Source: Pseudomonadota bacterium
Lineage (GTDB): Bacteria; Desulfobacterota; Desulfovibrionia; Desulfovibrionales; Desulfovibrionaceae
Length of the DNA: 64,000 nucleotides
NCBI GenBank assembly: GCA_018822105.1
Contig: JAHJLB010000011.1
Span: 214,770 to 278,769, forward strand
Direction of reading: 5' to 3'
The translations under genes were made by a program, and so were the position numbers. The number at the start of each line of letters is the position of its first letter. Within the stretch, counting starts at the first letter, position 1. This document shows positions 46,919 through 55,584 of this stretch, piece by piece. The notes beneath the pieces are model-generated. The model saw nothing but the letters and a program-made list of their open reading frames with translations. It did no database searches and was not told the DNA's origin.

Positions 46919-48729
46919 GGCTTCGCCTGTTCCGGCGGCGCCCCGGCCAAGGCCAGGGCAATGCGACCGGCCAGCGCCGGCCCCACCCCGCGCACCTGGG
47001 CCAGCTGCTCCGCCGAGGCCTCCCGCATGGCTGCCAGGCTGCCGAAGGCGTCCCAGAGCCTCCGCGCCAGCGCAGGCCCAAGCCCGGAGATATGCAGCAG
47101 CGTGCTGTCCAGCCGGGTCTTGCGCCCGGCCTTGCGGCTCTTGCCGATGGCGAAGCGGTGGGCCGCGTCGCGCACGCGCTGGAGGAACAGCAGGGCCGGG
47201 CTGCCGGCCTTGAGGGCCACGGGGTTCCTGCGCCCCGGGCGGAACACGCGGTCCTCCAGCTCTCCGGCGCGACGGCTGGGGCCCTTGGCGATGGACGCGC
47301 ATTCGAACTCCCCGGCCGCGCCGGCCTCGTTAAGCGCCCGCTGCACCGCCGCCAACTGCCCGCGGCCGCCGTCGATGAGCAAGAGGTCCGGCCAGGGCGG
47401 GCCGGACTGCACACGCCGCACGGCCCACTGGGCCAGGGCAGCGTAGTCGTCGCCCGAGCCCTCGACGCCGGGAAGGGCGTAGGCCCGGTAGTCCGGCTTC
47501 GCCTCGGCGCCGTCCTCGAACACCACCACTCCGGCGCGCACGCCCCGGCCAGCCAGATGCGAGATGTCCACGCACTCGATGCGCCGGGGCGCGCCCGGCA
47601 GGCCCAGGGCGCGCTCAAGCTGCCCGGCCACGTCCTGCCTGGCGTCGCTGCTGTGGGCCGTGAGGGCCAGATCCGTCGCCAGGTCCAGCAGCCGGCGCTC
47701 GTCCGGCCCGCGCGGCGGCCCCAGGCGCACCAAAGCGCCCCGGCGCTCGGCGAGCACCTCCGCCAACTCCGGGCCTAGGCCGGCGTGGGAGAGCACCACG
47801 CGGCCGGGGATGTAGCGCCCCGGCCCATAGAACTGGGCCAGAAAGCTCTCCAGGGCCTCCGGGATGTCGGCGTTGCCCAGGCCCGGCCAGTGGAAGGTCT
47901 TCTGCTCCAGGAGCTGCCCGCCGCGTACGAAGAGCAGGCCGACGCCCAGGCCGTCCCCGGCCGTGGCCACGGCCAACACGTCGCGGTCCAGGGCGTCGCG
48001 CAGCACCGAGGCCTGGCCTTCGGTGGTCTTTTCGATGGCCGCCACCTGGTCGCGCAGCAGCGCCGCCTCCTCAAAGCGCAGTTCCTGCGAGGCCTGCTGC
48101 ATGCGCCTGCGCAACTGGCGCACCAGGGAGCGCGAGCGGCCCGAGAGGAACTGCTCCACCTGCACGACCAGCTCGCGGTAGCGGGCGGGATCCACAGGCA
48201 GGCAGCAGGGCCCGAGGCACTGGCCGAGCTGGTGGTACAGGCAGGGCCGCACGCGGTTTTTGAACTGGCGGTCCGCACATTTGCGCAGGGGGAAGATGCT
48301 CCCCACGAGCTTGAGGGTGGCCCGCGCCGCAGAGGCCGAGGAGAACGGCCCGAAGTAGGCCGAGCCGTCGCGGACCACCTGGCGGGTCATGGTCAGGCGC
48401 GGAAAGCTTGAGCGCCTGTCCAGGCGGAACAGCAGCGAGCGCTTGTCATCGCGCAGGACGATGTTGTAGCGCGGCCGGTGCTTCTTGATGAGGCTCTCCT
48501 CGAGGAGCAGGGCCTCCTTCTCCGTGGAGACGAGGAGCATGTCTATATGATGCGCCTTGGACAACAGCGCCAGGGTCTTGGGCGAATGGTCCGCGCTCGG
48601 GCGGAAATAGGAGGACAGGCGCTTGCGCAGGCTCTTGGCCTTGCCCACATAGATGATGCGCCCGGAGGCGTCCTTCATCAGGTAGACGCCGGGGGTGTCG
48701 GGATAGTCGGAGCCGGAAAAAGGCATCAT
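46915..48729 (-). CDS. uvrC: excinuclease ABC subunit C
   Basis: This 604-residue protein has an N-terminal GIY-YIG nuclease (GVYLMKDASGRIIYVGKAKSLRKRL) and the cysteine cluster region CADRQFKNRVRPCLYHQLGQCLGPC. The UvrB-binding segment lies near residues 200-235. The C-terminal RNase H-like nuclease contains ECVDISHLAG and LLIDGGRGQL, and paired helix-hairpin-helix motifs at the end (ISGLGPALARRLWDAFG, VRGVGPALAGRIA). It makes both incisions in nucleotide excision repair. Two adjacent ATG codons start the gene. Confidence 0.96.
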   Translation of the reverse strand: MMPFSGSDYPDTPGVYLMKDASGRIIYVGKAKSLRKRLSSYFRPSADHSPKTLALLSKAHHIDMLLVSTEKEALLLEESLIKKHRPRYNIVLRDDKRSLLFRLDRRSSFPRLTMTRQVVRDGSAYFGPFSSASAARATLKLVGSIFPLRKCADRQFKNRVRPCLYHQLGQCLGPCCLPVDPARYRELVVQVEQFLSGRSRSLVRQLRRRMQQASQELRFEEAALLRDQVAAIEKTTEGQASVLRDALDRDVLAVATAGDGLGVGLLFVRGGQLLEQKTFHWPGLGNADIPEALESFLAQFYGPGRYIPGRVVLSHAGLGPELAEVLAERRGALVRLGPPRGPDERRLLDLATDLALTAHSSDARQDVAGQLERALGLPGAPRRIECVDISHLAGRGVRAGVVVFEDGAEAKPDYRAYALPGVEGSGDDYAALAQWAVRRVQSGPPWPDLLLIDGGRGQLAAVQRALNEAGAAGEFECASIAKGPSRRAGELEDRVFRPGRRNPVALKAGSPALLFLQRVRDAAHRFAIGKSRKAGRKTRLDSTLLHISGLGPALARRLWDAFGSLAAMREASAEQLAQVRGVGPALAGRIALALAGAPPEQAKP

Positions 48730-48830
48730 GCTTCACCCCAAAGGCGCTGCCATAAATTGAAGCCGTTGCGCTGGCAGCTGCAGAACCTTACCGGAGAGAA
48801 ATTCCCTGGGAAAGGATAAAAAACTGGACG

Positions 48831-48846
48831 GTAAAAATATTTTTAC
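48831..48846. promoter_or_regulatory. palindrome upstream of the first porin
   Basis: GTAAAAATATTTTTAC is a perfect 16-base palindrome preceded by ACG. The same ACGGTAAAA...TTTTT..AC pattern recurs before the second porin at 50595-50610. It lies about 28 bases before the -35 box, so it could be an activator or repressor site. Confidence 0.5.
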
Positions 48847-48874
48847 TTTTTTTCAAAAACTGGCGCCCAGCCCC

Positions 48875-48903
48875 TTGAAAATCCCTCGGGGAAGGGCTAG
48901 AAG
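48875..48903 (+). promoter_or_regulatory. promoter of the first porin
   Basis: TTGAAA and TAGAAG are separated by 17 bases, 56 bases before the ATG. The second porin has the same TTGAAA-N17 arrangement. Confidence 0.45.
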
Positions 48904-48958
48904 CTTACATCTAGTGTGGGTAAGGCTCGTTTGGAACTTCAAGCAAAGGAAGGAAACG

Positions 48959-50461
48959 ATGAACAAGAAATTTGCACTGCTTCTGGTGCTCCTGGCCGCC
49001 CTGGTTATGGGTTCGGTCTCCAGCGCCGCAGCAGCCGAGATCAAAGCCAGCGGACAGTGGCAGGTTGACGCCCAGTGGGTCAACAACCTGGACTTCCAGA
49101 AAAAGGGCGCCATCTCCCAGGACAAGGACTTCAACATCGGTCAGCGCATGCGCACGGCTTTCGTGTTCATCGCCAATGAGAACCTCAGGGGCATCCTTGA
49201 GACCCAGATCGGCACCGGCAACTGGGGCAATGGCATGTTCGCCATCGGCTCCGGCCGCGGCACGACCAACAACGTGGCCGCAGCTGGCGGCACCGCCACT
49301 TCCGCCGGCAACGGCGGCAACGGCAACCTCATGCTGCGCAAGGGCTACATCGACTTCAAGTGGCCCAACACCCAGGTCAACTTCCTGGTTGGCTTCCAGA
49401 CCCTGAGCCTGCCCTCCGCCGTTGGCGGCGGCAGCCCGGTCCTGGACGACCAGTTCGCCGCTGCCGCCGTGGTTGTGCCCGTCACCGACGGCGTCTCCCT
49501 GGTCGGCGGCTACGGCCGTCTGTTCGACGCCAACTCCGCCGCCACCGCCACCGCCAGCACCCTTTCCGGGTCCGGCACCACCACCGACGCGGCGTTCCTC
49601 ATCGCCAACCTGGACTTCAAGGGCGTCTCCGTCCGGCCCTGGGCCGCTTACGCCACCTCCGGCGCGAAAACCGCCTCCTTGGCCGCCGGCGCCACCGCCC
49701 TGGACGGCTTCCGCGGCTCCAACTCCTCCATGTCTGAAGGCCTCCGCGCCTACTGGGGCGGCGCTGCCTTCACCATGACCGCCTTTGACCCCTTCAAGGT
49801 CATGGCCGACTTCAACTACGGCAAGGCCACCTGGCGTAACGGCACCGGCACCAGCACCAGGGCCGAAGGCGGCCGCGCCGGCTGGCTGGCCGACATCGCC
49901 ATCGACTACACCGGCCTGTCCATGATGACCCCGTCCCTGTTCGCCGCTTACTCCAGCGGCGAGAGCGGCAACAGCACCAACGGCGGCAAGTCCGACCGCA
50001 TGCCCGTTGTCGGCTCCCCGCAGAACTACGCCCTGGGCTCCTTCTTCCTGGGCGGCGGCGACACCCTCTCCGGCACCATCGGCACCCCTGAGACCAACAT
50101 GGGCTACTGGGCCGTCGGCCTGTCCCTCAAGGACATCAAGCTCATCGACAAGCTGAGCCACACCTTCCACGTCATGTACGTGAAGGGCACCAACGATGTG
50201 GACTTCCTGAAGGAGAACGGCGTTGTTGGTATCCCCAACGGCGTGCAGTACGGCAAGTTCTTGACCACCAAGGACTCCCTGTGGGAAGTTGACTTCAACA
50301 CCAAGTACCAGATCTACGACGGACTGGCCCTGGGCGTTGAGCTCGGCTACATCAACGCCGACTTCGACAAGGCCACCTGGGGCGCGGCCAACGCCCAGCT
50401 GAACACCTACGGAAGCGCCAGCGCCTACAAGGCCGCCATGCTTCTGAACTACAGCTTCTAA
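48959..50461 (+). CDS. outer-membrane homotrimeric porin (Desulfovibrio type), copy 1
   Basis: This 500-residue protein has a signal peptide (MNKKFALLLVLLAALVMGS, cleavage near AAAA). The mature part is rich in alternating beta-strand sequence and ends in LLNYSF, the terminal phenylalanine that BAM recognises. It resembles the abundant porins of Desulfovibrio. Residues such as IANENLRGILETQIG, NWGNGMFAIGSGRGTTNN and LWEVDFNTKYQIYDGLAL are nearly repeated in the next gene. AAGGAAA precedes the ATG. It has its own promoter and terminator. Confidence 0.93.
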   Translation: MNKKFALLLVLLAALVMGSVSSAAAAEIKASGQWQVDAQWVNNLDFQKKGAISQDKDFNIGQRMRTAFVFIANENLRGILETQIGTGNWGNGMFAIGSGRGTTNNVAAAGGTATSAGNGGNGNLMLRKGYIDFKWPNTQVNFLVGFQTLSLPSAVGGGSPVLDDQFAAAAVVVPVTDGVSLVGGYGRLFDANSAATATASTLSGSGTTTDAAFLIANLDFKGVSVRPWAAYATSGAKTASLAAGATALDGFRGSNSSMSEGLRAYWGGAAFTMTAFDPFKVMADFNYGKATWRNGTGTSTRAEGGRAGWLADIAIDYTGLSMMTPSLFAAYSSGESGNSTNGGKSDRMPVVGSPQNYALGSFFLGGGDTLSGTIGTPETNMGYWAVGLSLKDIKLIDKLSHTFHVMYVKGTNDVDFLKENGVVGIPNGVQYGKFLTTKDSLWEVDFNTKYQIYDGLALGVELGYINADFDKATWGAANAQLNTYGSASAYKAAMLLNYSF

Positions 50462-50484
50462 AACGCCTGACGAGCCTGACCACG

Positions 50485-50516
50485 GGGCCGGTGCGCAAGC
50501 GCCGGCCCTTTTCTTT
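50485..50516 (+). terminator. terminator after porin 1
   Basis: GGGCCGGTGC and GCGCCGGCCC form a 10-base stem with one G-T pair and loop GCAA, followed by TTTTCTTTT. Confidence 0.9.
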
Positions 50517-50594
50517 TGTCCAGAACAGCGGCCCGGCATGGGTTCTGCCAACCAAAAGGACTATTGACCGTGGGAGAATCCAAATATTGGTACG

Positions 50595-50610
50595 GTAAAA
50601 TTTTTTTAAC
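50595..50610. promoter_or_regulatory. near-palindrome upstream of the second porin
   Basis: GTAAAATTTTTTTAAC, preceded by ACG, matches the perfect palindrome before porin 1 in sequence and in distance to the gene (about 115 bases). A second dyad TCAAG-N6-CTTGA follows and overlaps the -35 box. Confidence 0.5.
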
Positions 50611-50627
50611 TTTGGTCAAGATTTCGC

Positions 50628-50656
50628 TTGAAATATTTTGATGGGCTGTGTACATG
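50628..50656 (+). promoter_or_regulatory. promoter of the second porin
   Basis: TTGAAA and TACATG are separated by 17 bases, 55 bases before the ATG, in the same arrangement as for porin 1. Confidence 0.4.
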
Positions 50657-50711
50657 TCTTCCTAAGAATGGCTTGGGTGGTTTTTCTTAACCGCAAAAGA
50701 GGGAAGGAAAC

Positions 50712-52235
50712 ATGAAAAAATTGAGCGTTTTCGCCATCGTTGGACTGCTCGTCCTCGGCTTGGCGGCGTCTGCCTCGGCAGCCGAAATCAAAGCCTCCGG
50801 TTCGTTCAAGATCGAAGCCAACGAATATGCTGGCACCGACTTCCTGAAGAACGGCGCCATCGGCCAGGGCAAGTCCTTCAACATCGAGCAGCGCATCCGC
50901 ACCGCCTTCACGTTCATCGCCAACGAGAACCTGAAGGCCGTCCTCGAGACCCAGATCGGACCCACGAACTGGGGTAATGGACAGTTCGCCATCGGCTCCG
51001 GCCGCGGCACCACCAACAACGTGGCCGCTGCAGCCGGCACCGCCACTGCGGCCGGCAACGGCGGCAACGGCAACCTCATGCTGCGCAAGGGCTACATCGA
51101 CTTCAAATGGCCCGGCACCAAGACCAACTTCCTGGTGGGCTTTGAGACCGTGTCCCTGCCTGCCGCCTTCGGCGGCGGCAGCGCCATCCTGGACGACCAG
51201 GTCGCCGCTGCGGTCATGGTCACCCCGGTCACGGACAACCTGACCCTGCTGGCCGGCTACGCGCGTCCCTTCGACGCCAACTCCGCCGCCACCACCACCG
51301 CCAGCACCCTGTCCGGTTCCGCCACCAGCACGGACGTGTTCTTTGCCGCCCTGCCCATCGACTTCAAGGGCTTCAACATCACCCCGTTCGCGGCCTACGC
51401 CAACGCTGGCGCTGAAACCGCCGCTGACTCCCTTGGCGCCACCGCCCTGCCCGGCTTCTACGCGGCCAACGCCTCCACCAGCGAAGGCGTCCGCGCTTAC
51501 TGGGGCGGCGTGGCCACCACCATCACCGCCATCGACAACTTCAAGATCATGGCCGACTTCAACTACGGCAAGGCCACCTGGAACAACCAGGGCGTTGCCA
51601 ACAAGGCTTCCGGCGGCCGCTCCGGCTGGCTGGCCGACATCGCCGTGGACTACACCGGCCTGAAGATGATGACCCCGTCCGCCTTCTTCGTGTACTCCTC
51701 TGGTGAGAAGGGCAACTCCACCGACAGCGGCAGCAAGTCCGGCCGCATGCCTGTTGTGGCCAACCCGCAGAACTGGGCCGTGGGCTCCTTCTTCTTCGGC
51801 GACCGCAACTCCGCCACCAACCCCACCAACGGCGGCACCACCTCCCGTCAGCTGGGCTTCTGGGTTGCCGGCGTGTCCTTGAAGGACATGACCTTCATCG
51901 ACAAGCTGTCCCACACCGCCCACCTGATGTACGTCAAGGGCACCAACGACAAGAAGTTCCTGTCTGAGAACGGCAACAACGGCATCAGCGCCCTGAACCG
52001 CGCCTACTACGGCTCGTTCCTGACCACCAAGGACTCCTTGTGGGAAGTGGACTTCAACACCAAGTACATGATCTTTGACGAGCTGGCCCTGACCGTGAAC
52101 CTGGGCTACATCAACACCAGCTTCGACAAGAACGTCTGGGGCGCCGCCACCTCCGTCACCAACGCCGCCGACATCCGCACCTACGGCGACCAGGACGCTT
52201 ACCGCGCCAGCCTGGGCCTGACCTACAGCTTCTAG
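50712..52235 (+). CDS. outer-membrane homotrimeric porin (Desulfovibrio type), copy 2
   Basis: This 507-residue paralogue of the preceding porin has signal peptide MKKLSVFAIVGLLVLGLAA and a C-terminal LGLTYSF. Long blocks are shared with copy 1 (GRGTTNNVAAAAGTATAAGN, LMLRKGYIDFKWPGTKTNF, MADFNYGKATW). Loop regions differ, for example around residues 230-260 and 345-375, which suggests different channel selectivity or surface exposure. AGGGAAGG precedes the ATG. The pair arose by tandem duplication (inference). Confidence 0.93.
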   Translation: MKKLSVFAIVGLLVLGLAASASAAEIKASGSFKIEANEYAGTDFLKNGAIGQGKSFNIEQRIRTAFTFIANENLKAVLETQIGPTNWGNGQFAIGSGRGTTNNVAAAAGTATAAGNGGNGNLMLRKGYIDFKWPGTKTNFLVGFETVSLPAAFGGGSAILDDQVAAAVMVTPVTDNLTLLAGYARPFDANSAATTTASTLSGSATSTDVFFAALPIDFKGFNITPFAAYANAGAETAADSLGATALPGFYAANASTSEGVRAYWGGVATTITAIDNFKIMADFNYGKATWNNQGVANKASGGRSGWLADIAVDYTGLKMMTPSAFFVYSSGEKGNSTDSGSKSGRMPVVANPQNWAVGSFFFGDRNSATNPTNGGTTSRQLGFWVAGVSLKDMTFIDKLSHTAHLMYVKGTNDKKFLSENGNNGISALNRAYYGSFLTTKDSLWEVDFNTKYMIFDELALTVNLGYINTSFDKNVWGAATSVTNAADIRTYGDQDAYRASLGLTYSF

Positions 52236-52268
52236 TCCAGAGACCACGCCAACCACCTGACGCCTTCC

Positions 52269-52301
52269 GGGGCCGGAACGAAAGTTCCGGCCCCTTCTTT
52301 C
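52269..52301 (+). terminator. terminator after porin 2
   Basis: A perfect 11-base stem GGGGCCGGAAC/GTTCCGGCCCC with a GAAA tetraloop is followed by TTCTTTC. Confidence 0.9.
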
Positions 52302-52399
52302 GCCCAGGGCCCGGCCTCGACTTTCCGGCGCCCCTGCGATAGACATTGACGGCCTGCACGGCGAAGACACCAACACTCCACGCCCATTCGAGGTTCCTC

Positions 52400-53707
52400 A
52401 TGCCCTGCCGCATTGTCCGCGTCCCCGCCGAGATGACCCAGCCCAGCCTTCTGGCCTGGCTGAAGGAGCGCAAGGATCCCGGCCTGGACATCTCCGACAC
52501 CGTGCGCCGCATCCTGGACGATGTCCGCCAGCACGGCGACAAGGCCCTGCGCCGCTATTCCCGCCGCTTTGATGCGCCCGACCTGCCCGCGCGCATGGCG
52601 GTGTCCGCCCGGGACATCCAGGCGGCGCGCAAGGCCGTGCCCGCGGCCGACCTGGACATCCTGCGCGAGGCCATCGCCAACGTGCGCGACTTCCACGCCC
52701 GCCAGGCCGAGCAGTCCTGGTTCACCACCGCGCCAGACGGCAGCATCCTGGGCCAGATGGTGCGCCCCGTGGACCGGGTGGGGCTGTATGTTCCCGGCGG
52801 CCAGGGCGGCGAGACCCCGCTCATCTCCAGCCTGATCATGAACGCCGTGCCCGCCCAGGTGGCCGGGGTGGCGGACATCGCCGTGGTCTCGCCCCCGCGC
52901 ACGGATTCGACCCTCAACCCGTACATCCTGGCCACCGCCGCCCTGCTCGGCATCACGGAGATCCACCGCGCCGGCAGCGCCTGGGCCATCGCGGCCCTGG
53001 CCTATGGCACGGCGTCCATCCGCCCCTGCGACGTCATCGCCGGCCCGGGCAACATCTACGTGGCCACGGCCAAGTCCCTGCTCGTGGGCGAGGTCGGCAT
53101 CGACATGATCGCCGGGCCCAGCGAAATCGTCATCCTGGCCGACGACACGGCCAACCCGGCCTGGCTGGCCGCGGACATGCTCTCCCAGGCCGAGCACGAC
53201 CCCCTGGCCGCAGCCCTGTGCATCACCGCCAGCCCGAAGCTGGCCCAAGCCGTGCGCGCGGCCCTGGCCGTGCAACTGCCGAGGCTCAGCCGCAATGACC
53301 TGGCCCGCAAGGCTCTGGAGCAGTGGGGCGCGGTGCTTGTGGTGGAGTCCCTCGACCTCGGCCTGGACCTCGTGAACGCCATCGCGCCGGAGCACCTGGA
53401 GCTGGCCGTGGCCGAGCCCTTCGCCCTGCTTGGCCGCGTGCGCAACGCCGGGGCCATCTTCCTGGGCCAGCACTGCCCGGAGCCGGTGGGCGACTACTTC
53501 GCCGGGCCGAACCACGTGCTGCCCACCCTGGGCACCGCGCGCTTCTCCTCGGCCCTGTCGGTGCAGACCTTCTGCAAGAAGACGAGCATCATCGGCACCA
53601 CGCCGGACTATCTGCGCCGGCACGGCGCCAAGATCGCCCGCATGGCGCACCTGGAAGGGCTCTCCGCCCATGCGCGCAGCATCGAATGCCGCCTGGAAGA
53701 CCAGTAA
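52400..53707 (+). CDS. hisD: histidinol dehydrogenase
   Basis: This 435-residue NAD enzyme oxidises histidinol to histidine in two steps. Motifs: [70 protein letters not shown] and IAPEHLEL, the last with the catalytic Glu-His. The start at 52400 follows CGAGG; an in-frame codon at 52346 lacks a site. No other his gene is nearby, so histidine genes are scattered here. purC follows after 29 bases. Confidence 0.96.
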   Translation: MPCRIVRVPAEMTQPSLLAWLKERKDPGLDISDTVRRILDDVRQHGDKALRRYSRRFDAPDLPARMAVSARDIQAARKAVPAADLDILREAIANVRDFHARQAEQSWFTTAPDGSILGQMVRPVDRVGLYVPGGQGGETPLISSLIMNAVPAQVAGVADIAVVSPPRTDSTLNPYILATAALLGITEIHRAGSAWAIAALAYGTASIRPCDVIAGPGNIYVATAKSLLVGEVGIDMIAGPSEIVILADDTANPAWLAADMLSQAEHDPLAAALCITASPKLAQAVRAALAVQLPRLSRNDLARKALEQWGAVLVVESLDLGLDLVNAIAPEHLELAVAEPFALLGRVRNAGAIFLGQHCPEPVGDYFAGPNHVLPTLGTARFSSALSVQTFCKKTSIIGTTPDYLRRHGAKIARMAHLEGLSAHARSIECRLEDQ

Positions 53708-53736
53708 CCAACACGCCGCAGCCAACGGAGCACAGC

Positions 53737-54645
53737 ATGCAATGCCTCACCGCCTCCAACCTCCCCGAGTACCCCCTGCTCTCGCGCGGGAAGGTGCGCG
53801 ACATCTACGAAACCGGGCCGGACACCCTGCTCATCGTCACCTCGGACCGCATCTCGGCCTTTGACGTGGTCATGGACGACCCCATCCCGCACAAGGGCGT
53901 GGTCCTGAACCAGATCACCCTGTTCTGGATGGAGAAATTCGCCCATCTGGTGCCGAACCACCTGCTGGCCACGGACGTGCGGGACTTCCCCAAGCCCTTG
54001 CAGGCCCACGCAGACCTCCTTGAGGGCCGCAGCGTGCTGGTGCGCCGGGCCAAGCCCCTGCCCATCGAATGCATCGTGCGCGGCTACATCACCGGAAGCG
54101 GCTGGAAGGACTACCAGAAGACCGGCCAGGTCTGCGGCCACAGTCTTCCCGCAGGCCTGCGCGAATCCGACAAGCTGGAGCAAGCCCTGTTCACCCCGTC
54201 CACCAAGGCCGAACTGGGGGCGCACGACGAGAACATCTCCGTGGCCGAGGCCATGGCCATCACGGGCGCATCCCTGGCCACCCGGGCCCAGGACCTGGCC
54301 CTGGGCATCTACTCCGCTGGGCGCGACTACGCCGAGGGACGCGGCATCCTCATCGCCGACACCAAGTTCGAGTTCGGGACGGTGCAAGAGGGCGGCGTGG
54401 AAACCTTGATCCTCATCGACGAGGTGCTGACCCCGGACTCCTCGCGCTTCTGGCCCATGAGCGGCTATGCCCCAGGCCGGGGGCAGCAGAGCTTCGACAA
54501 GCAGTTCCTGCGCGACTGGCTGGAGTCCATCAAGTTCGACAAGCGGCCGCCCGCGCCGAAAATTCCGCAGGACATCATCGACCAGACCAGGGCCAAGTAT
54601 CTGGAGGCCTACCGCCTGCTCACCGGGCGCGACCTGGGCCTATAG
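53737..54645 (+). CDS. purC: phosphoribosylaminoimidazole-succinocarboxamide synthase
   Basis: This 302-residue SAICAR synthetase has GKVRDIYE, ITSDRISAFDVVM-type sequence (here VTSDRISAFDVVM), ECIVRGYITGSGWKDYQ, LIDEVLTPDSSRFWP and QSFDKQFLRDWL. It joins aspartate to CAIR in purine synthesis, using ATP. The length is that of the longer, yeast-like PurC class. ACGGAG precedes the start. A nine-base gap separates its stop from the start of the small TGA-containing gene. Confidence 0.96.
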   Translation: MQCLTASNLPEYPLLSRGKVRDIYETGPDTLLIVTSDRISAFDVVMDDPIPHKGVVLNQITLFWMEKFAHLVPNHLLATDVRDFPKPLQAHADLLEGRSVLVRRAKPLPIECIVRGYITGSGWKDYQKTGQVCGHSLPAGLRESDKLEQALFTPSTKAELGAHDENISVAEAMAITGASLATRAQDLALGIYSAGRDYAEGRGILIADTKFEFGTVQEGGVETLILIDEVLTPDSSRFWPMSGYAPGRGQQSFDKQFLRDWLESIKFDKRPPAPKIPQDIIDQTRAKYLEAYRLLTGRDLGL

Positions 54646-54654
54646 GGGGACATC

Positions 54655-54819
54655 ATGGACGCAGTATGGATTCTTTTGGCCGTGGTGGTGGCGTGGTTCG
54701 CCATAAGCCGCCTGGTGCCCGGCCTGGGCGGGGGCTGAGGCCCCAAGAAGGAGTGCGGCTGGACGCCGCCCAAGGATGCCCCGACGAAGGACCTGCACCA
54801 GAACGGCAAGGACAAATAG
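54655..54819 (+). CDS. candidate small membrane selenoprotein with in-frame TGA (Sec28)
   Basis: The frame reads MDAVWILLAVVVAWFAISRL, then VPGLGGG, TGA at 54736-54738, then GPKKECGWTPPKDAP and on to a TAG at 54817-54819, 54 residues in all. Residues 3-21 form one hydrophobic helix. The Gly3-Sec-Gly motif and a Cys six residues later (Sec28, Cys34) would face one side of the membrane. After the TGA, 24 of 26 codons still end in G or C, as in real genes here. A hairpin GCGGC/GCCGC with loop TGGAC begins 16 bases past the TGA, where a bacterial SECIS should be. GGGGGA precedes the ATG. SelA and SelB are encoded in this window. The alternative is a 27-residue peptide stopping at TGA. Confidence 0.7.
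54755..54769 (+). promoter_or_regulatory. candidate bacterial SECIS hairpin
   Basis: A five-base perfect stem GCGGC/GCCGC encloses a loop UGGAC with two guanines. The loop begins 21 bases after the UGA. Bacterial SECIS elements lie within the coding sequence just after UGA and need a guanine in the apical loop. Confidence 0.45.
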
Positions 54820-54907
54820 CCCGGAAGCGGGCGCGCCAGGCTCGGCCCAGGGCCCTGCCCCCGGAGGTCCGGAAAACCGGCGGCAACAGCGGGGATTGCC
54901 ATGAGGC

Positions 54908-54936
54908 TTGACAGAGCCGCCCCGAGCACGTAAGAG
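54908..54936 (+). promoter_or_regulatory. promoter of rpsF-rpsR-rplI-dnaB
   Basis: A perfect TTGACA and TAAGAG are separated by 17 bases, 61 bases before the rpsF start. Confidence 0.55.
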
Positions 54937-54953
54937 CTCACCTCTACCTTGCT

Positions 54954-54971
54954 CTTCCCCCGTGCGGGAAG
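54954..54971 (+). promoter_or_regulatory. hairpin in the rpsF leader, possible S6:S18 binding site
   Basis: CTTCCC/GGGAAG encloses the loop CCGTGC. The known S6-S18 autoregulatory leader in many bacteria has a hairpin with an exposed CCG, as here, just upstream of rpsF. Confidence 0.4.
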
Positions 54972-54996
54972 GGCCAATGCCCAAAAGGAGACCAAC

Positions 54997-55308
54997 ATGC
55001 TCAACAACTATGAGACTCTGCTGCTCTTGAGTCCGGAACTGGCGGAAGAAAACCGCAAGGAGATTCTCACCAATCTCTCCGGGATCATCGAGCGCGACGG
55101 GGGCACCATGACCCTCGTCGACGACTGGGGCATCAAGACCCTGGCCTACCCCGTCCGCAAGCTGACGCGCGGCCACTACGTCCGCCTCGAGTACGCCGCC
55201 CCCGGCGCCCTTGTGGCCGAACTGGAGCGCAACGTCCGCATCACCGACGGCATCTTCAAGTTCGTCACTGTCCGCCTGGGCGACGCGCCCGCGACCAAGG
55301 AGGCGTAA
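54997..55308 (+). CDS. rpsF: 30S ribosomal protein S6
   Basis: This 103-residue protein has S6 features MLNNYETLLLLSPELAEE, DDWGIKTLAYPVRKLTRGHYV and ERNVRITDGIFKFVTVRL. It binds 16S rRNA with S18, encoded three bases downstream. I chose the ATG at 54997 because AAAAGGAG lies just before it; an in-frame codon at 54949 falls inside the leader hairpin. Confidence 0.97.
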   Translation: MLNNYETLLLLSPELAEENRKEILTNLSGIIERDGGTMTLVDDWGIKTLAYPVRKLTRGHYVRLEYAAPGALVAELERNVRITDGIFKFVTVRLGDAPATKEA

Positions 55309-55311
55309 GTC

Positions 55312-55572
55312 ATGGCCTTTCGCAAGAAGTTCACCCCCAAGAGGAAATTCTGCCGCTTCTGCGCGGACAAGAACATGCCGCTGGACTACAAGCGCGCGGA
55401 CATCCTGCGCGACTACATCACCGAGCGCGGCAAGATCATCGCCCGCCGCATCACCGGCACCTGCGCCAAACACCAGCGCAGCCTGACCACCGAGATCAAG
55501 CGCGCTCGGCAGATGGCCCTGTTGTTCTACACCACCGTGCACAGCACGGACGTCAAGAAGAAGACGGTTTAG
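55312..55572 (+). CDS. rpsR: 30S ribosomal protein S18
   Basis: This 86-residue protein has RKKFCRFC-type N-terminal zinc cysteines (Cys14, Cys17 in KFCRFCADK) and a further CAKH pair, so it is the zinc-binding form. [19 protein letters not shown] and [27 protein letters not shown] are typical S18. It forms a heterodimer with S6 on the small subunit. Confidence 0.97.
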   Translation: MAFRKKFTPKRKFCRFCADKNMPLDYKRADILRDYITERGKIIARRITGTCAKHQRSLTTEIKRARQMALLFYTTVHSTDVKKKTV

Positions 55573-55584
55573 GAGGGCATGAGC

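Noticed and set aside
54655..54738. 27-codon peptide ending at the TGA as the whole gene
   Set aside because: Codon bias and a sensible C-terminus continue past the TGA and a hairpin follows; the Sec reading explains more. It is kept as the alternative.
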